Origin: Ovis canadensis
Lineage: Eukaryota; Chordata; Mammalia; Artiodactyla; Bovidae
Reading direction: 5' to 3'
NCBI RefSeq assembly: GCF_042477335.2
Contig: NC_091727.1
Location: 141,734,501-141,798,500, forward strand
DNA: 64,000 bases
In this document: positions 34,262 through 46,732 of the stretch, piece by piece
How the letters are laid out: every line of letters begins with the position of its first letter
Numbering within the stretch: position 1 is the first letter of the stretch
Translations under genes and position numbers: made by a program
The notes under the pieces: generated by a model
The model's database searches: none
Told to the model about the DNA's origin: nothing
Seen by the model: only the letters and a program-made list of their open reading frames with translations

Positions 34262-34852
34262 TTATTCTTAAAAATTTTTGGTGTACAGTTGATTTACAAT
34301 ATTATATTTTAGTGTCAATATAACTGATTCACTTTGCTGTGTGATTTATAGTATACAGCAAAGTGAATAAGTTACACATAAACATGCATCCACTATTTTT
34401 AAGATTCTTTTTCCATATAGGTCATTACAGAGTATTGAGTAGAGTATCCTTTGCTATATAGTATGTCCTTATTAGTTTTATATATAACAGTGTATATATG
34501 TTGATCCCAATGTCTCAAATTGTCACTCCCCCCCCCCATTCCTCTCTGGTAACCATAAGTATTTTTTTTTTAATATTTGTAACTCTATTTATGTTTTGTA
34601 AATAAATGTGTACCATTTTTTAAGATCCCACATATAAGCAGTATCATATGATATCTGTCTGTCTGAGTTACTTCACTCAGTTTGAGAATCTCTTTGTCCA
34701 TCCATGTTGCTGCCAGTGCCATTATTTTGTTCTTTTTTCAATGTGTAAGTAATATGTGTATATATATATACCACACATTTACATGTGTGATGCATACATT
34801 CCATACACATGGAAACAACCTAAATGTCCATTGACAGAGGAATGAAATCAAG
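34262..34852 (-). mobile_element. L1 LINE 3' end fragment
   Basis: gtacagttgatttacaatatta begins the reverse of the L1 3'UTR, and further text (ctttgctatatagtatgtcc, tttgtccatccatgttgctgcc) follows L1 order. Confidence 0.82.
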
Positions 34853-35277
34853 AAGGTCTTCCTGTTATTTAAGAAGAGGTTCTTAGAAGTGAGACTTCAT
34901 TGATTAGAAGAACGAAAATTTCTTAGAAGTGAAAATTCAATGACTGGGTTAGTTTTCTGTCACTTGTTTGCCTGAAACAAATAGACTGCCACATACTTAG
35001 CAGAGAATTGCAGTTCAGAATTTGTAACCATATCAAGCCATATGCAAATCCTGGCATGGCAAGGAAAAGAGACTGCTTTCATAAAGGGGAGAAGAAAGGT
35101 GGAAAGACTATAGGAAACAAAGAGTCTGTGGATTTTCATTGGGCTGAGTCCTTGCCAGGAAAGAAGAGGAGTCTCTCCTCTTCCTGTTGGGCTCTGCTGT
35201 TATCACATGGCATAAGATGTCCTGCTTCTGGTCACCTAGATCTTTTTAACTGAGGTTTCTGTTGATAAGTTTTATAT
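34853..35277. other. Intergenic, no gene seen
   Basis: Mixed composition. No coding exon or named repeat supported. Confidence 0.4.
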
Positions 35278-35478
35278 GTGTTAGTCAATCTCATCCAACT
35301 CTTTGCAACCCTATGGACTATAGCCCACAAGGCTTTTCTGTCCATGAACTTCTCCAGGCAAGAATACTGGAGTGGGCTGACATTCCCTTCTCCAGGAGAT
35401 CTTTCTGACCCAGGGATAAAACCCAGGTCTCCTGCATTGCAGGTGGATTCTTTACCATCTGAGCCACTAGGAAAGCAC
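35278..35478 (-). mobile_element. Bov-tA SINE
   Basis: ttagtcaatctcatccaactctttgcaaccc through accatctgagccactaggaaagc, directly followed by a BovB 5' end. Confidence 0.9.
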
Positions 35479-35483
35479 AGTCA

Positions 35484-36560
35484 CCTGTAACCTGGGCACT
35501 AAGCATGGCCGAGAGGAGCTACCCCATGTCTGAGGCCAGGGGCAGAAGCCAGGAGGACCCCATGCCAGAAGGGCAGAGGCCAAGAGGAGTTACCCTATGC
35601 CAGAGGCCAGGGGCGGCGGCCGGGAGGAACAACCCCATGTCCAAGGAGCGGTGGCTGCACAGGCACAGGAGCGCCTAGAGAAGCCATCCCATGTTGAAGG
35701 TCAGGAAGGGCAGCGGTGAGGAGATACCCCTCATCCCAGGTAAGGAGCATTGGCTGCACTTTGTTGGAGCATCCGTGAAGAGATTCCCCATGCCCAAGGT
35801 AAGAAAAACCCAAGTAAGATGGTAGGTGTTGCAAGAGGGCATCAGAGGGCAGACACAATGAAACCATACTCACAGAAAACTAGTCAATCTAATCACACTA
35901 GGACCACAGCCTTGTCTAACTCAATGAAACTAAGCCATGCCCACAGGGCAACCCAAGACGGGTGGGTCATGGTGAAGAGGTCTGACAGAATGTGGTCCAC
36001 TGGAGAAGGGAATGGCAAGCCACTTCAGTATTCTTGCCTTGAGAACCCCATGAACAATATGAAAAGGCAAAATGATAAGATACTGAAAGAGGAACTCTCC
36101 AGGTCAGTAGTGCCCAATATGATACTAGAGATCAGTGGAGAAATAACTATAGAAAGAATGAAGGGATGGAGCCAAAGCAAAAACAATACCCAGCTGTGGA
36201 TGTGACTGGTGATAGAAGCAAGGTCCAATGCTGTAAAGAGCAATATTGCATAGGAACCTGGAATGTCAGGTCCATGAATCAAGGCAAATTGGAAGTGGTC
36301 AAATAAGAGATGGCAAGAGTGAGTGTTGACATTATAGGAATCAGCGAACTAAAAGGGACTGGAATGGGTGAATTTATCTCAGATGGCCATTATATCTACT
36401 ACTGTGGGCAGGAATCCCTCAGTAGAAATGTAGTAGCCGTCATGGTCAACAAGAGTTCAAAATGCAGTACTTGGATGCAGTCTCAAAAACGACAGAATGA
36501 TCTCTGGTCATCTCCAAGGCAAACCATTCAATATCACAGTAATCCAATTCTATGCCCCAA
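35484..36560 (+). mobile_element. BovB LINE, 5' part only (3'-truncated)
   Basis: Carries the GC-rich 5' tandem repeats (35500-35740), the N-terminal ORF segment (35750-36205) and the start of the endonuclease (36310-36576, ISELKGTGMGEF). It stops at ctatgcccc where the consensus continues, and unrelated old repeat sequence follows. RTE elements are normally 5'-truncated, so this end was lost by rearrangement, not by incomplete reverse transcription. Confidence 0.88.
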
Positions 36561-37174
36561 TTTATATACTGCTTAACAAATTACCATGCATTCAGTGGCT
36601 TAAAAATAGCATATGTTTATTATCTCATAGCTTTTCTGATTCAGATCTCAGGATCTCACAAGGCTGCACTCTAGGCTTGATGAGGTTGTATCATTTCTGG
36701 AGGAAACAAGCTCTGATATTGTGATTCATATTGAAAAACTATGTGTTTGAACTCCACTCATGGTTTCTGGCACAGAGCTCCTAAAATCCTTGGAACTTTC
36801 TAGGTGATGAGAGCCAAAAAATGTCTTTTGTTATGTTGGTGACTTTTGAAAAGCAGCTAAGAATGGGAACTGGTTGCCTGGAGAGCCAACACTGTTATTA
36901 GAGGGTTTAAACATTAGTCCCAGTCCCTGACCTCCATTCTTCAGGGAGGAGACGGTCTGAAGATTGAGTTCCATCATAGTGGCCAATGACTTATTCAATC
37001 ATGCCTGTGTAATGAAGCCTCCATAGCAAACCAAAGACAGGGTTCCAAGTGCTTCTGGGTTGGTGAACACATGAATATTTGGAGAGAATGGTACTCTCAG
37101 AGAAGATGTGGAGCTCCGTGCCCATTCCCCATTCATTATCTCTCCATTCATTTCTTCTATCTGGTTGTTATTGA

Positions 37175-37226
<52 letters not shown>

Positions 37227-37510
37227 AACTGGCAATCTAGTAAGTAAATGTTTCTCAGAGTTCTGTGAACCACTTTAGCAAATTAATCAAACCTAAAGAG
37301 GAAGTTGTGGGAAGCTCTGATTTATAGCCAATGGGTCAGAAGCACAGGTAACAACTTGGGCTTTCAATCGGCATCTGAGGTAGGGGCAGTCTTGTGGGAC
37401 TGATCTCTGAACCTGTGGAATCTAATGTTAGCTACAGATAGTGTCAGAATTGAGTTGAAGTGGAGGACACCCAGCTGGTGTCAGAGAATTGCTTGGTGGT
37501 GTCAAAAGTC
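36561..37510 (+). mobile_element. Ancient LTR-like mammalian repeat, family not assigned
   Basis: Text such as atactgcttaacaaattacc, gcctgtgtaatgaagcctccat, ataataaactggcaatctagtaagtaaatgtttctcagagttctgtg and ccagctggtgtcagagaattgcttgg is familiar from old dispersed LTR-type repeats. An AATAAA lies just after a (TA)n at 37223. Class uncertain; possibly two joined repeats. Confidence 0.5.
37176..37223. repeat. (TA)n microsatellite
   Basis: About 48 bp of pure alternating AT inside the ancient repeat. Confidence 0.95.
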
Positions 37511-37849
37511 CTCACCACACATTGGAATCAGTACTAAAGTAATTTTATTAATACAAACTCTTGGTTATAGGCAGAAATCTGTTACTTGCAATTATAGGAC
37601 TCACCATGCAGTTCTTGGTCACTTTGCTCACAAGCCGCCTCACAACATGGTGGCTTATTTCTTCAAAGCCCCCAGGAGAATACCTCATTCCAGTCAGCTA
37701 AAACAGGTGTGTAAAGTAACATGACACCTTTGCCATATAGCATAACCTGATGAAGGGAGTCCTTTGACATACTCTGTTAACTAGAAGGGAATATGTTCTG
37801 CCAGTTCTCAAGGGAAGGAGATTATACAAAGGCTTGACTTATTTGAGGA
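37511..37849. other. Old repeat-like or intergenic sequence, no gene seen
   Basis: Includes gacatactctgttaactagaaggg and ttctcaagggaaggagattatacaaagg, typical of old repeats. Not assigned. Confidence 0.4.
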
Positions 37850-38382
37850 TATCCTAGAATTCTGCATATGATAATGATTAAATAAAGAAGGATCCTGAAA
37901 GAAACATGGTAAATGGAAAACAAAATCAAGAGGAAGAATTTGAACAATTCTATCATCATGAAAAAACTCAGGGTCCAAGAGGCACAAAGAGTCCCATACA
38001 GGATAAACCCAAGGGGAAACACTCCAAGACACATACTAGTCAAACTAATAAAGACTAAAGACAAAGATTGAATATTTAAAGCAACAAGGGAAAAGTAACA
38101 TGCAACATACAAGGGAAACCCCATACTCTTAACAGCTGATTTTTCAGCAGAAAATCTTCAAGCTGGATTGCAGAAGGGAATGGCAGGATATATTTAAATC
38201 ACTGAAAGGGAAAAATCTACAACCAAGATTATTGTATCTGGCAAGGATCTCATTCAAAATTGATGAAGAAATCAAAAGCTTTTCAGACAAGCAAAAGTTA
38301 AGATAATTCAGTACACCAAACCAGCTTTACAACAAATGTTAAATGGACTTCTATAGTCAAGAAATACAACAGAAGAAAAAAA

Positions 38383-38450
38383 ATATATATATATATATAT
38401 ATATATCTGAAAAATCAACTCCAGACAATTAAGAAAATGGCAATATATAT

Positions 38451-38492
<42 letters not shown>
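38383..38492. repeat. Two (TA)n tracts inside L1
   Basis: TA runs at about 38383-38406 and 38457-38492, separated by ~50 bp of L1 sequence. Confidence 0.9.
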
Positions 38493-38496
<4 letters not shown>

Positions 38497-41306
38497 TTTT
38501 AAATGTAAATGAATTAAATGCTCCAACCAAAAGACACGGACTGGTTGAATGGATACAAAAATAAGACCAATATATATGCTGTCTATAAAAATCCCGCTTC
38601 AGACCTCAAGACACATATAGACTGAAAGTGAGAGAATGGAAAAATATATTCCAGGCAAATAGGAAGCAAAAGAAAGCTGGGGGAGCAATCCTCATATCAG
38701 ACAAAATAGACCTTAAAATACAGAAGATTATAAGAGATAAAGAAGGACACTACATAATGACCAAAGGATCAATCCAAGAGGAAGACATAACAATTGTAAA
38801 TTGCTATGCTCCCAACATAGGGCACTTCAATACATAAGACAAACACTAACAGGCATAAAAGGGGAAATTGACAGTAACATGATAATAGTAGGAGACTTTA
38901 ACATCCCACTCACACCAATGGACTGATCATCAAAACAGAAAATTAATAAGGAAGCACAAGCCTTAAATGATATATTAGATGAAATGTATCTCATTGATAT
39001 TTTCAAGACATTCCATCCAAATGCAGAAAAAATACACCTTCTTCTCAAGTGCACATGGAACATTCTCCAGGATAGACCACAACCTGTGTCACAAATCAAA
39101 CCTCAGTAAATTTAAGAAAACTGAAATCATTTCAAGCATCTTCTCTGACCACAACACTATGAACTACATATCAATTACAAGGAAAACACTGTAAGAAACA
39201 CAAACACATGGAGATTAAACAACACATTTCTAAATAACCAACAGGTTACTGAAGAAATCAAAAGGGAAATCAATAAATTTCTAGAAACAAATGACAGTGG
39301 AAACATGACAACTCTAAACCTATGGGATGCAGCAAAAGCAGTTTTAAGAGGGAAGTTTATACTAATACAATCCTACCTCAAGAAATAAAACCATCGAGTA
39401 GACAACCTAACTTTCACCTAAAACAACTGGAAAAAGAGGAACAAAAATACCCCAAAATTAATAGAAGGAAAGAAATCCTAAAGATCTGAGCAGAAATATA
39501 TGAGAAAAAAAGAAAGAAAGAATAGTAAAGATTAATAAACTAAAAGCTAGTTATTTGAGAAGATAAACAAAATCGACAAACCCGTAGCCAGACTCATCAA
39601 GAAAAAAAGAGAAGAATCAAATCAACAAAATTAGAAATGAAAAAGGAGAGATTACAACAAACAATGCAGAAATGCAAAGGATTATAAAAGACTATTATGA
39701 AAACCTATATGGCAATAAAATGGATAACCTGGAAGAAATGGATAAATTCTTATAAAAGTTCAATCTTCCAAGACTGAACCAGGAAGAAGTAGAAATTATG
39801 AACAACCCAATTACATGCACTGAAATTGAAACTCTGATCAGAAATCTCCCATTAAGAAACCCAAGACCAGATGGCTTCACAGGAGAATTCTATCAAACAT
39901 TTAAACAAGAGCTAATGCCTATCCTTCTAAAACTCTTTCAAAATATTGCAGAAGAAGGAACAATTCCAAATTTATTCTATGAGGCTAGCATCACCCTGAT
40001 ACCAAAACCAGACAAAAACAACACACACACAAAAAGAAAATTAGAGGCCAATATCACTGATGAACACAGATGCAAAAATCCTCAGCAAAATTTTAGCATA
40101 CAGAATTTATCAACACATCAAAAGCTCATACAGCATAACCAAGTTGGGTTTATTTCAGGGATGTAAGGATTCTTCAATACACGGAAATCAATCAATGTGG
40201 AACACCATATTAAAAAATTGAAAGATATAAATCATACGATTAATAGATGCAGAAAAAGCCTTTGACAAAATTCAGCACCAATTTATGCTTAAAACTCTTA
40301 AAAAATGGGCATAGAAGGAACCTACCTCAACATAGTAAAGGTCATATATGATAAGCCTACAGCAAACGTTCTCAATGGTGAAAAACTGAGAACATTCCCC
40401 CTAAGGTCAGGAACAAGACAAGGGTGTTCACTTTCACCGCTATTATTCAACATAGTTTTGTAAGTCCTAGCTATAGCAATCAGAGAAGAAAAAGAAATAA
40501 AAGGAATCCAGATTGGAAAAGAAGTAAAGCTCTCACTGTTTTCAGATGACATGATACTGTACACAGAAAACCCTAAAGCTAGTATGAGAAAATTACTAGA
40601 GCTAATCAGTGAATTTAGCAAAGTTGCAGGATACAAAATCAATACACATAAATCACTTGCATTGAATCATTAACAATGAAATCTCAGAAAGAGAAATTAA
40701 GGTATCAATCCCATTCAACATTGCAAAAAAAAAAAGTATTAAATATCTAGGAATAAACTTACCTAAGGAGACTAAAGAACTGTACACAGAAAATTATAGT
40801 ACACTAATGAAAGAAGTCAAAGATGACATAAACAGGTGGAGAGATATTCCATGTTCCTGGGTAGGAAGAATCAATATTTTTGAAAATGACTCTACTACTA
40901 AATGCAATCTATAGATTCAATGTGATCCCTATAAAATTATCAATATTTTCACAGAACCAGAGCAAAAAACTTCACAATTCATATGGAAACACAAAAGAGC
41001 CCAAATAGCCAAAGCAGTCTTGAGAAAGAAGAATGGAGCTGGAGGAATCAACCTTCCTGACTTCAGGTTATACTACAAAGCTTCAGTCATCAAGACAGTA
41101 TGGTACTGGCACACAAACAGAAATATAGACCAATGGAACAAGATAGAAAACCCAGGAATAACCCATGAACCTATGGGTCCTCTACTTTTGACAAAGGAGG
41201 CAAGAATATACAATGGGAAAAAGACAGCCTCTGCAATAAATGGTGCTGGGAAAACTGGACAGCTCCATGAAAATGAGATTAGAACACTTCCTAACACTAT
41301 ACACAT

Positions 41307-41585
41307 GCTTCTTCTGCTGCTGCTAAGTTGCTTCAGTCGTGTCCGACTCTGAAGCCCCATAGACAGCAGCCCATGAGGCTCCCCCGTCCCTGGGATTCTC
41401 CAGGCAAGAACACTGGAGTGGGTTGCCATTTCCTTCTCCAATGCATGAAAGTGAAAAATGAAAGTGAAGTCGCTTAGTCGTGTCCGATACTTAGAGACCC
41501 CATGGACTGCAGCCCACCAGGCTCTTCTGCCCATGGGATTTTCCAGGCAAGAGTGCTGGAGTGGGGTACCATCGCCTTCTCTGAG
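41307..41585 (-). mobile_element. Bov-A2 SINE inserted in L1
   Basis: Two Bov-A units. CACTATACACAT, part of the L1, is duplicated at 41295-41306 and 41586-41597. Confidence 0.94.
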
Positions 41586-42411
41586 CACTATACACATAGA
41601 TAAGCTCAAAATAGATTAAAGATCTAAGTTCAGAAACTATAAAACTCTTAGAGGAAACATTGGCAGAACACACGATGACATAAATCAATGCAAGATCCTC
41701 TATGACCCACCTCCTAGAGTAATGGAAATAAAAACAGAAGTAAACAAATGGGACCTGATTAAACATAAAAACTTTTGCACAACAAAGGAAACTATAAGCA
41801 AGGTGAAAAGTCAACCCTTGGGACTTTTGGAATGGGAAAAAATGATAGCAAGTGAAACAACTGACAAAGGATTAATTTCCAAAATATATAAGCAGCTCAT
41901 ACAACTCAATACCAGGAAAACAAACAACCCAATCAAAAAGTGGGGAAAAGACCTAAACAGACATTTCTCCAAAGAAGACATACAGATGGCTAACAAACAT
42001 ATGAAAAGATTCTCAACATCACTCATTATCAGAGAAATGCAAATCAAAACTACAATGAGTTATCACCTCACACCAGTCAGAATGGCTGTGATCCAAAAGT
42101 CTACAAGCAATAAATGCTGAAGAGGGTGTGGAGAAAAGGGAACACTCTTGCACTGTTTGTGGGAATGTAAATTGATACAGCCACTATGGAAGCTGCTGTG
42201 GAGATTCCTTAAAATTTAGAAATAAAAGCACCATATGACCCAGCAATCCCACTCCTAGGCATATACCTTGAGGAAACCAAAACTGAAAGAGACACATGTA
42301 TCCGTTTGTTCATTGCAGCACTATTTACAGTAGCTAGAATATAGAAACAACCTAGATGGCCATCGACAGATGAATGGATAAAGAAGTTGCAGTACATATA
42401 CACAATGGAAC

Positions 42412-42624
42412 AGTGAAGTGAAGTGAAGTCACTCAGTCGTGTCCAACTCTTTGCGACTCATGAACTGTAGCCCACCGAGCTCCTCCATCCATGGGATTCT
42501 CCAGGCAAGAATACTGGAGTGGGTTGCCATTTCCTTCTCCAGGGTATCTTCATCACCCAGGGATTGAACCCAGGTCTCCCACATTGCAGGCAGACTCTTT
42601 AACCTCTGCACCACCAGGGAAGCC
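42412..42624 (-). mobile_element. Bov-tA SINE inserted in L1
   Basis: From (gtgaa)n gtcactcagtcgtgtcc to ctgcaccaccagggaagcc. L1 3' sequence resumes directly as agtactcagccataaaaagg. Confidence 0.92.
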
Positions 42625-42759
42625 AAAGTACTCAGCCATAAAAAGGAACACCTTTGAGTCACTTCTAATGAGGTGGATGAACCTAGAACCTTAGGTTCAT
42701 TATACAGAGTGAAGTGAGTCAGAAAGAGAAAGCTAAATACCATTTTCTAATACACATAT

Positions 42760-42890
42760 GGAGAAGGCAATGGCACCCCACTCCGGCACTCTTGCCTGGA
42801 GAATCCCAGGGACTGGGGAGCCTGGTGGGGCTGTCTTCTATGAGGTCGCACAGAGTCGGAAACGACTGAAGCGACTTAGCAGCAGCAGCA
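42760..42890 (+). mobile_element. Bov-A SINE monomer inserted in L1
   Basis: ggagaaggcaatggcacccc through gaagcgacttagcagcagcagca. ACACATAT is duplicated at 42752-42759 and 42891-42898. Confidence 0.92.
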
Positions 42891-43272
42891 ACACATATAT
42901 ATGGAATCTAGAAAAATAGTATTGAATAATTTATTTACAGGGCAACAATGGAGAAACAGACATAGAGAACAGACTTATGGACATGGGGAGAGGGGAGGAG
43001 AGGGTGAGATGTATGGAAAGAGTAACATGGAAACTTATATTACCGTATGTAAAATAAATAGCCAATGGGAATGTGCTATATGGCTCAGGAAACTCAAACA
43101 GGGGCTCTGTATCAAACTAGAGGGGTGGGATGGGGAGAGAGATGGGAGGGAGGTTCAAAAACTAGGGGATATATGTATACCTCTGGCTGATTCATGTTGA
43201 GGTTGGACAGAAAACAGCAAAATTCTGTACAGCAATTATCATTCAATAAAAAATCAATTAATTAAAAAATAA

Positions 43273-43960
43273 TAAAAACCTCAAGAACTGGAGGGTAAAA
43301 ACTCCTCAAAATGAATTTCAAAAAGCATTATTCAAAGGCCAGCTGAATCATAGCTGGATGAAAAACTGTTAAACATACATATAATTCTCTAATGTGGCAT
43401 TATTACCTTTGGGTTTTTTTTTTTTTTTTGACTGTATATAACATCTGTTACTATACTCTTTACATTTTATAATGTTGGAAGATGACCTGTTGGGTGAAAA
43501 CTGAGAAAATTATCTTTGGTGATTTGTATTACCAGTGCTTTTCATTTCATAAGTACTTAAATTTTGCGGAGATGTAATTTTCTTTATATAAAAATATATG
43601 TTATGATTTAAAGCAGTAGGAGTTAAAAACTGCACTTTGTTTCCCGGGAAGCTTTTTCTGCTTCACTGATTATCCAAGGGTAGGTCCCTAATAATAACTA
43701 CTGGTCAGAGAATAGATGCAACCTTGAGTCCTTTCCCATTCAGCAATACCAATGAATTTCATATATGATCTCCAGATTTTATGGGATGAGATGATTGAAC
43801 CAGTGACCCTCACTACTATTGTCTAGATACTGTACCTACTGGAAAGACAATATTAAGCTTGAAAAGTTTGTTATTTAAACTTGAATCCATGTGCTCTGAT
43901 GTGAAATACAGAATGTCAATCACCCGGGTCTTATTGTTTGGGTGATTGACACCTTTGCAG
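43273..43960. other. Intergenic, with T-run and an inverted repeat
   Basis: A T17 run lies at about 43413-43429. A perfect 11-bp inverted repeat (GTCAATCACCC 43915-43925; GGGTGATTGAC 43940-43950) has a 14-nt spacer. No gene is seen. Confidence 0.55.
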
Positions 43961-43963
43961 TTG

Positions 43964-44212
43964 ATTGCTGCTACTAAGTCACTTCAGTCATGTCCGACTC
44001 CGTGCGATCCCGTAGACGGCAGCCCACCAGGCTCTCCCATCCTTGGGATTCTCCAAACAAGAACACTGGAGTGGGTTGCCATTTCCTTCTCCAATGCATG
44101 AAAGTGAAAAGTGAAATTGAAGTCGTTCAGTCATGTTCGGCTCTGTGCGACTCCATGGACTGCAGCCTACCAGGCTCCTCCATCCATGGAATTTTCCAGG
44201 CAAGAGTACTGG
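43964..44212 (-). mobile_element. Bov-A2 SINE
   Basis: gattgctgctactaagtcacttcag through ccaggcaagagtactggg. The last ~25 bp are missing. Confidence 0.9.
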
Positions 44213-44608
44213 GATTAAGCTCTAGTTAATCCTAAATAACCTAAGGTTAGTCATATAATCATATAATTAGGGTTTCTAATATTTTCCACTGGCATCCCTT
44301 AAGCTCTCCATTATATGGTTTGTCTATCCTCTTAACCTAAAGCACCTCTTATAAAGTAACTATCAGATAAAGAAATAAACTTTTTGCATATATATATATA
44401 TATATATATGACACGTGGTATATATTATAATGAATTTAAGCAGGTAGTCTGTTGGCTGCCACACCTTTTCTACCTGTAAATGTCTCATAGATGTCTTAAA
44501 GGGTTACGGACATTCAAGGATTCGTAAGCATTAGATGTATTGTGATTTCAATGGGATGCTGTTAGAGAATTTATATTCCATATAACATGATTAAAACCCC
44601 CTTCCTTT
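44213..44608. other. Intergenic with a short (TA)n
   Basis: TA repeat at 44388-44409. No gene is seen. Confidence 0.5.
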
Positions 44609-44618
44609 GTTTGGGCTT

Positions 44619-45611
44619 CAGTTCAGTTCAGTTCAGTCACTCCATTGTGTCTGACTCTTTGTAACCCCATGAATCGCAGCACACCAGGCCTCCCTGTCCA
44701 TCACCGACTCCCAGAGTTCACTCAGACTCACGTCCATTGAGTCAGTGATGCCATAATGACATCTGATCCTCTGTCATCCCCTTCTCCTCCTGCCCGCAAT
44801 CCCTCCCAGCGTCAGAGTCTTTCCAATGAGTCAACTCTTCGCATGAGGTGGCCAAAGTACTGGAGTTTCAGCTTCAGCATTATTCCCTCCAAAGAAATCC
44901 CAGGGCTGATCTTCAGAATGGACTGGTTTGATCTCCTCGCAGTCCAAGGGACTCTCAAGAGTCTTCTCCAACACCACAGTTCCAAAGCTTCAATTCTTCA
45001 GCACTCAGCCTTCTTCACAGTCCAACTCTCACATCCATACATGACCACAAGAAAAACCATAGCCTTGACTAGATGGACCTTTGTTGGAAAAGTAATGTCT
45101 CTGCTTTTCAATATGCTATCTAGGTTGGTCATAACTTTTCTTCCAAGGAGTAAGCGTCTTTTAATTTCATGGCTGCAGTCACCATCTGCAGTGATTTTGG
45201 AGCCCCCAAAAATGAAGTCTGACACTGTTTCCACTCTTTCCCCATCTATTTCCCATGAAGTGATGGGACCAGATGCCGTGATCTTTGTTTTCTGGATGGT
45301 GAGCTTTAAGCCAACTTTTTCACTCTCCACTTTCACTTTCATCAAGAGGCTTTTTAGTTCCTCTTCACTTTCTGCCATAAGGGTGGTGTCATCTGCATAT
45401 CTGAGGTTATCAATATTTCTCCTGGCAATCTTGATTCCAGCTTGTGTTTCTTCCAGTCCAGAGTTTCTCATGATGTACTCTGCATAGAAGTTAATTAAGC
45501 AGGGTAACAATAAACAGCCTTGACGTACTCTTTTTCCTATTTGGAACCAGTCTGTTGTTCCATGTCCAGTTCTAACTGTTGCTTCCTGACCTGCATATAG
45601 GCTTCTCAAGA
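44619..45611 (-). mobile_element. BovB 3' fragment with relatively intact RT C-terminal half
   Basis: An open minus-strand frame (about 45611 down to 44998) encodes RT from LRSLYAGQEATVRTGHGTTD through RQGC and YADDTTLMAES to [12 protein letters not shown]. The YADD motif is preserved. A small replacement at about 44752-44762 disrupts the 3' end. GTTTGGGCTT is duplicated at 44609-44618 and 45612-45621. Confidence 0.93.
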
Positions 45612-45621
45612 GTTTGGGCTT

Positions 45622-46019
45622 AGGGAGAGTAAAAGCAAAGTTAGATTTATTTTGATGTTCTTGTATTGAATATATTGAAACCAACTGTTAGATGCACTTT
45701 GCAATATGATCTTGAATGTGCAGCCACTAGTTTCTTTTTGTACAGTCTGGTTTGATTTCAGAGTAGCATTACACATGGAAAGAATTGCCTACTGTCTAAC
45801 TCTGGCAAAATTACAAATTCAGTAACTTTAACACAATGAATGTTTTGTTTTTGTTTGATTTTTTACACTCATTAATTTAATTCTGTGAAAAGATTCACAT
45901 GGCTCAACAATGAACAACTATAAACAAAGTGAAAAGTCTTCTGTTAACTCCTGTACCTAGGTCTTACCTCACATTTCACATTTAACTGTTGCTAATTTGT
46001 TTATTCTATAGTTTTCCAT
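45622..46019. other. Intergenic, no gene seen
   Basis: AT-rich single-copy-like. Confidence 0.4.
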
Positions 46020-46320
46020 GTCACTATGCATTGGCTCAATTTCTGCATGTCTTTATGTTGCATTGATCTGTCTGTCAATTCATGCAACTACACCACTGTC
46101 TTTTTACTTTAGGGCTTTATATTAAATTTTAATACCTAAAAAGGCTGGTTTCTCCTGCTTGCCCTTCTGTTTTCAATTTTTCACGATTATTTTTTGCTTA
46201 TTTTTCCATATGAACTCAAGAATCAGCATGTCTAGTTAAAAAACCTGCTGGTATTTTAAGCAGTTTACATATTTATAAGTTGATTTAGGGAACACTGACA
46301 TTTTGACGATATTGTTGTTG
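46020..46320 (-). mobile_element. Old L1 fragment
   Basis: ccatatgaactcaagaatcagcatgtctagttaaaaaacctgctgg and the following gacattttgacgatattg resemble the reverse of an old L1 ORF2 section, heavily diverged. Confidence 0.55.
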
Positions 46321-46694
46321 TCTAGAGAAGCATGCTGATGTCTCTGGATGATAGATTTGCTAATAATACTAAAGGGCAAGTGAAATAAAATTTCCAAATT
46401 TCTGGCTTAGGTTTCTGGATGGATGTGTACTTACAACCAAACAAGTTACAGAGTATAAAATAAGTTGAAATCAACACTTTATATATATATTATGTGTATA
46501 TGTTGGAGAGGAGAAAAAGTGAAGCACTAAATTCACTCAGATTTTACTTTTATTTAAAAATAATTTCAAACACTGAGGCAAGTTATAAGAATAGTATAAT
46601 GAATACCTGCATCTCCTTTACTGAATTTGACTATTAACAGTTTGACTCATTTGCTTTGCCTCATATGTTTCCCCTACTCTCTCTCTCACACATG

Positions 46695-46732
<38 letters not shown>

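Larger units (their letters stand above)
37850..43272 (+). mobile_element. L1 LINE, 5'-truncated, decayed, ~5.4 kb including three SINE insertions
   Basis: ORF2 can be followed in pieces. Endonuclease region at 38628-38837 (KQKKAGGAILISDKIDL, DKEGHYIM, NCYAPNIGHFNT). RT start at 39798-40166 (MNNPITCTEIETLIRNLP, DGFTGEFYQTFKQELMPILLK). The RT active-site motif reads FSDD at 40539-40550. C-terminal pieces lie at 41020-41280 and 41722-42120 ([20 protein letters not shown]). The 3'UTR ends in an A-rich tail near 43270. Many stops and frameshifts make it inactive. Broken by SINEs at 41307, 42412 and 42760. Confidence 0.93.

Noticed and set aside
37176..38492. AT repeats as replication origin or matrix attachment
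   Set aside because: Only simple (TA)n tracts are visible, with no further support.
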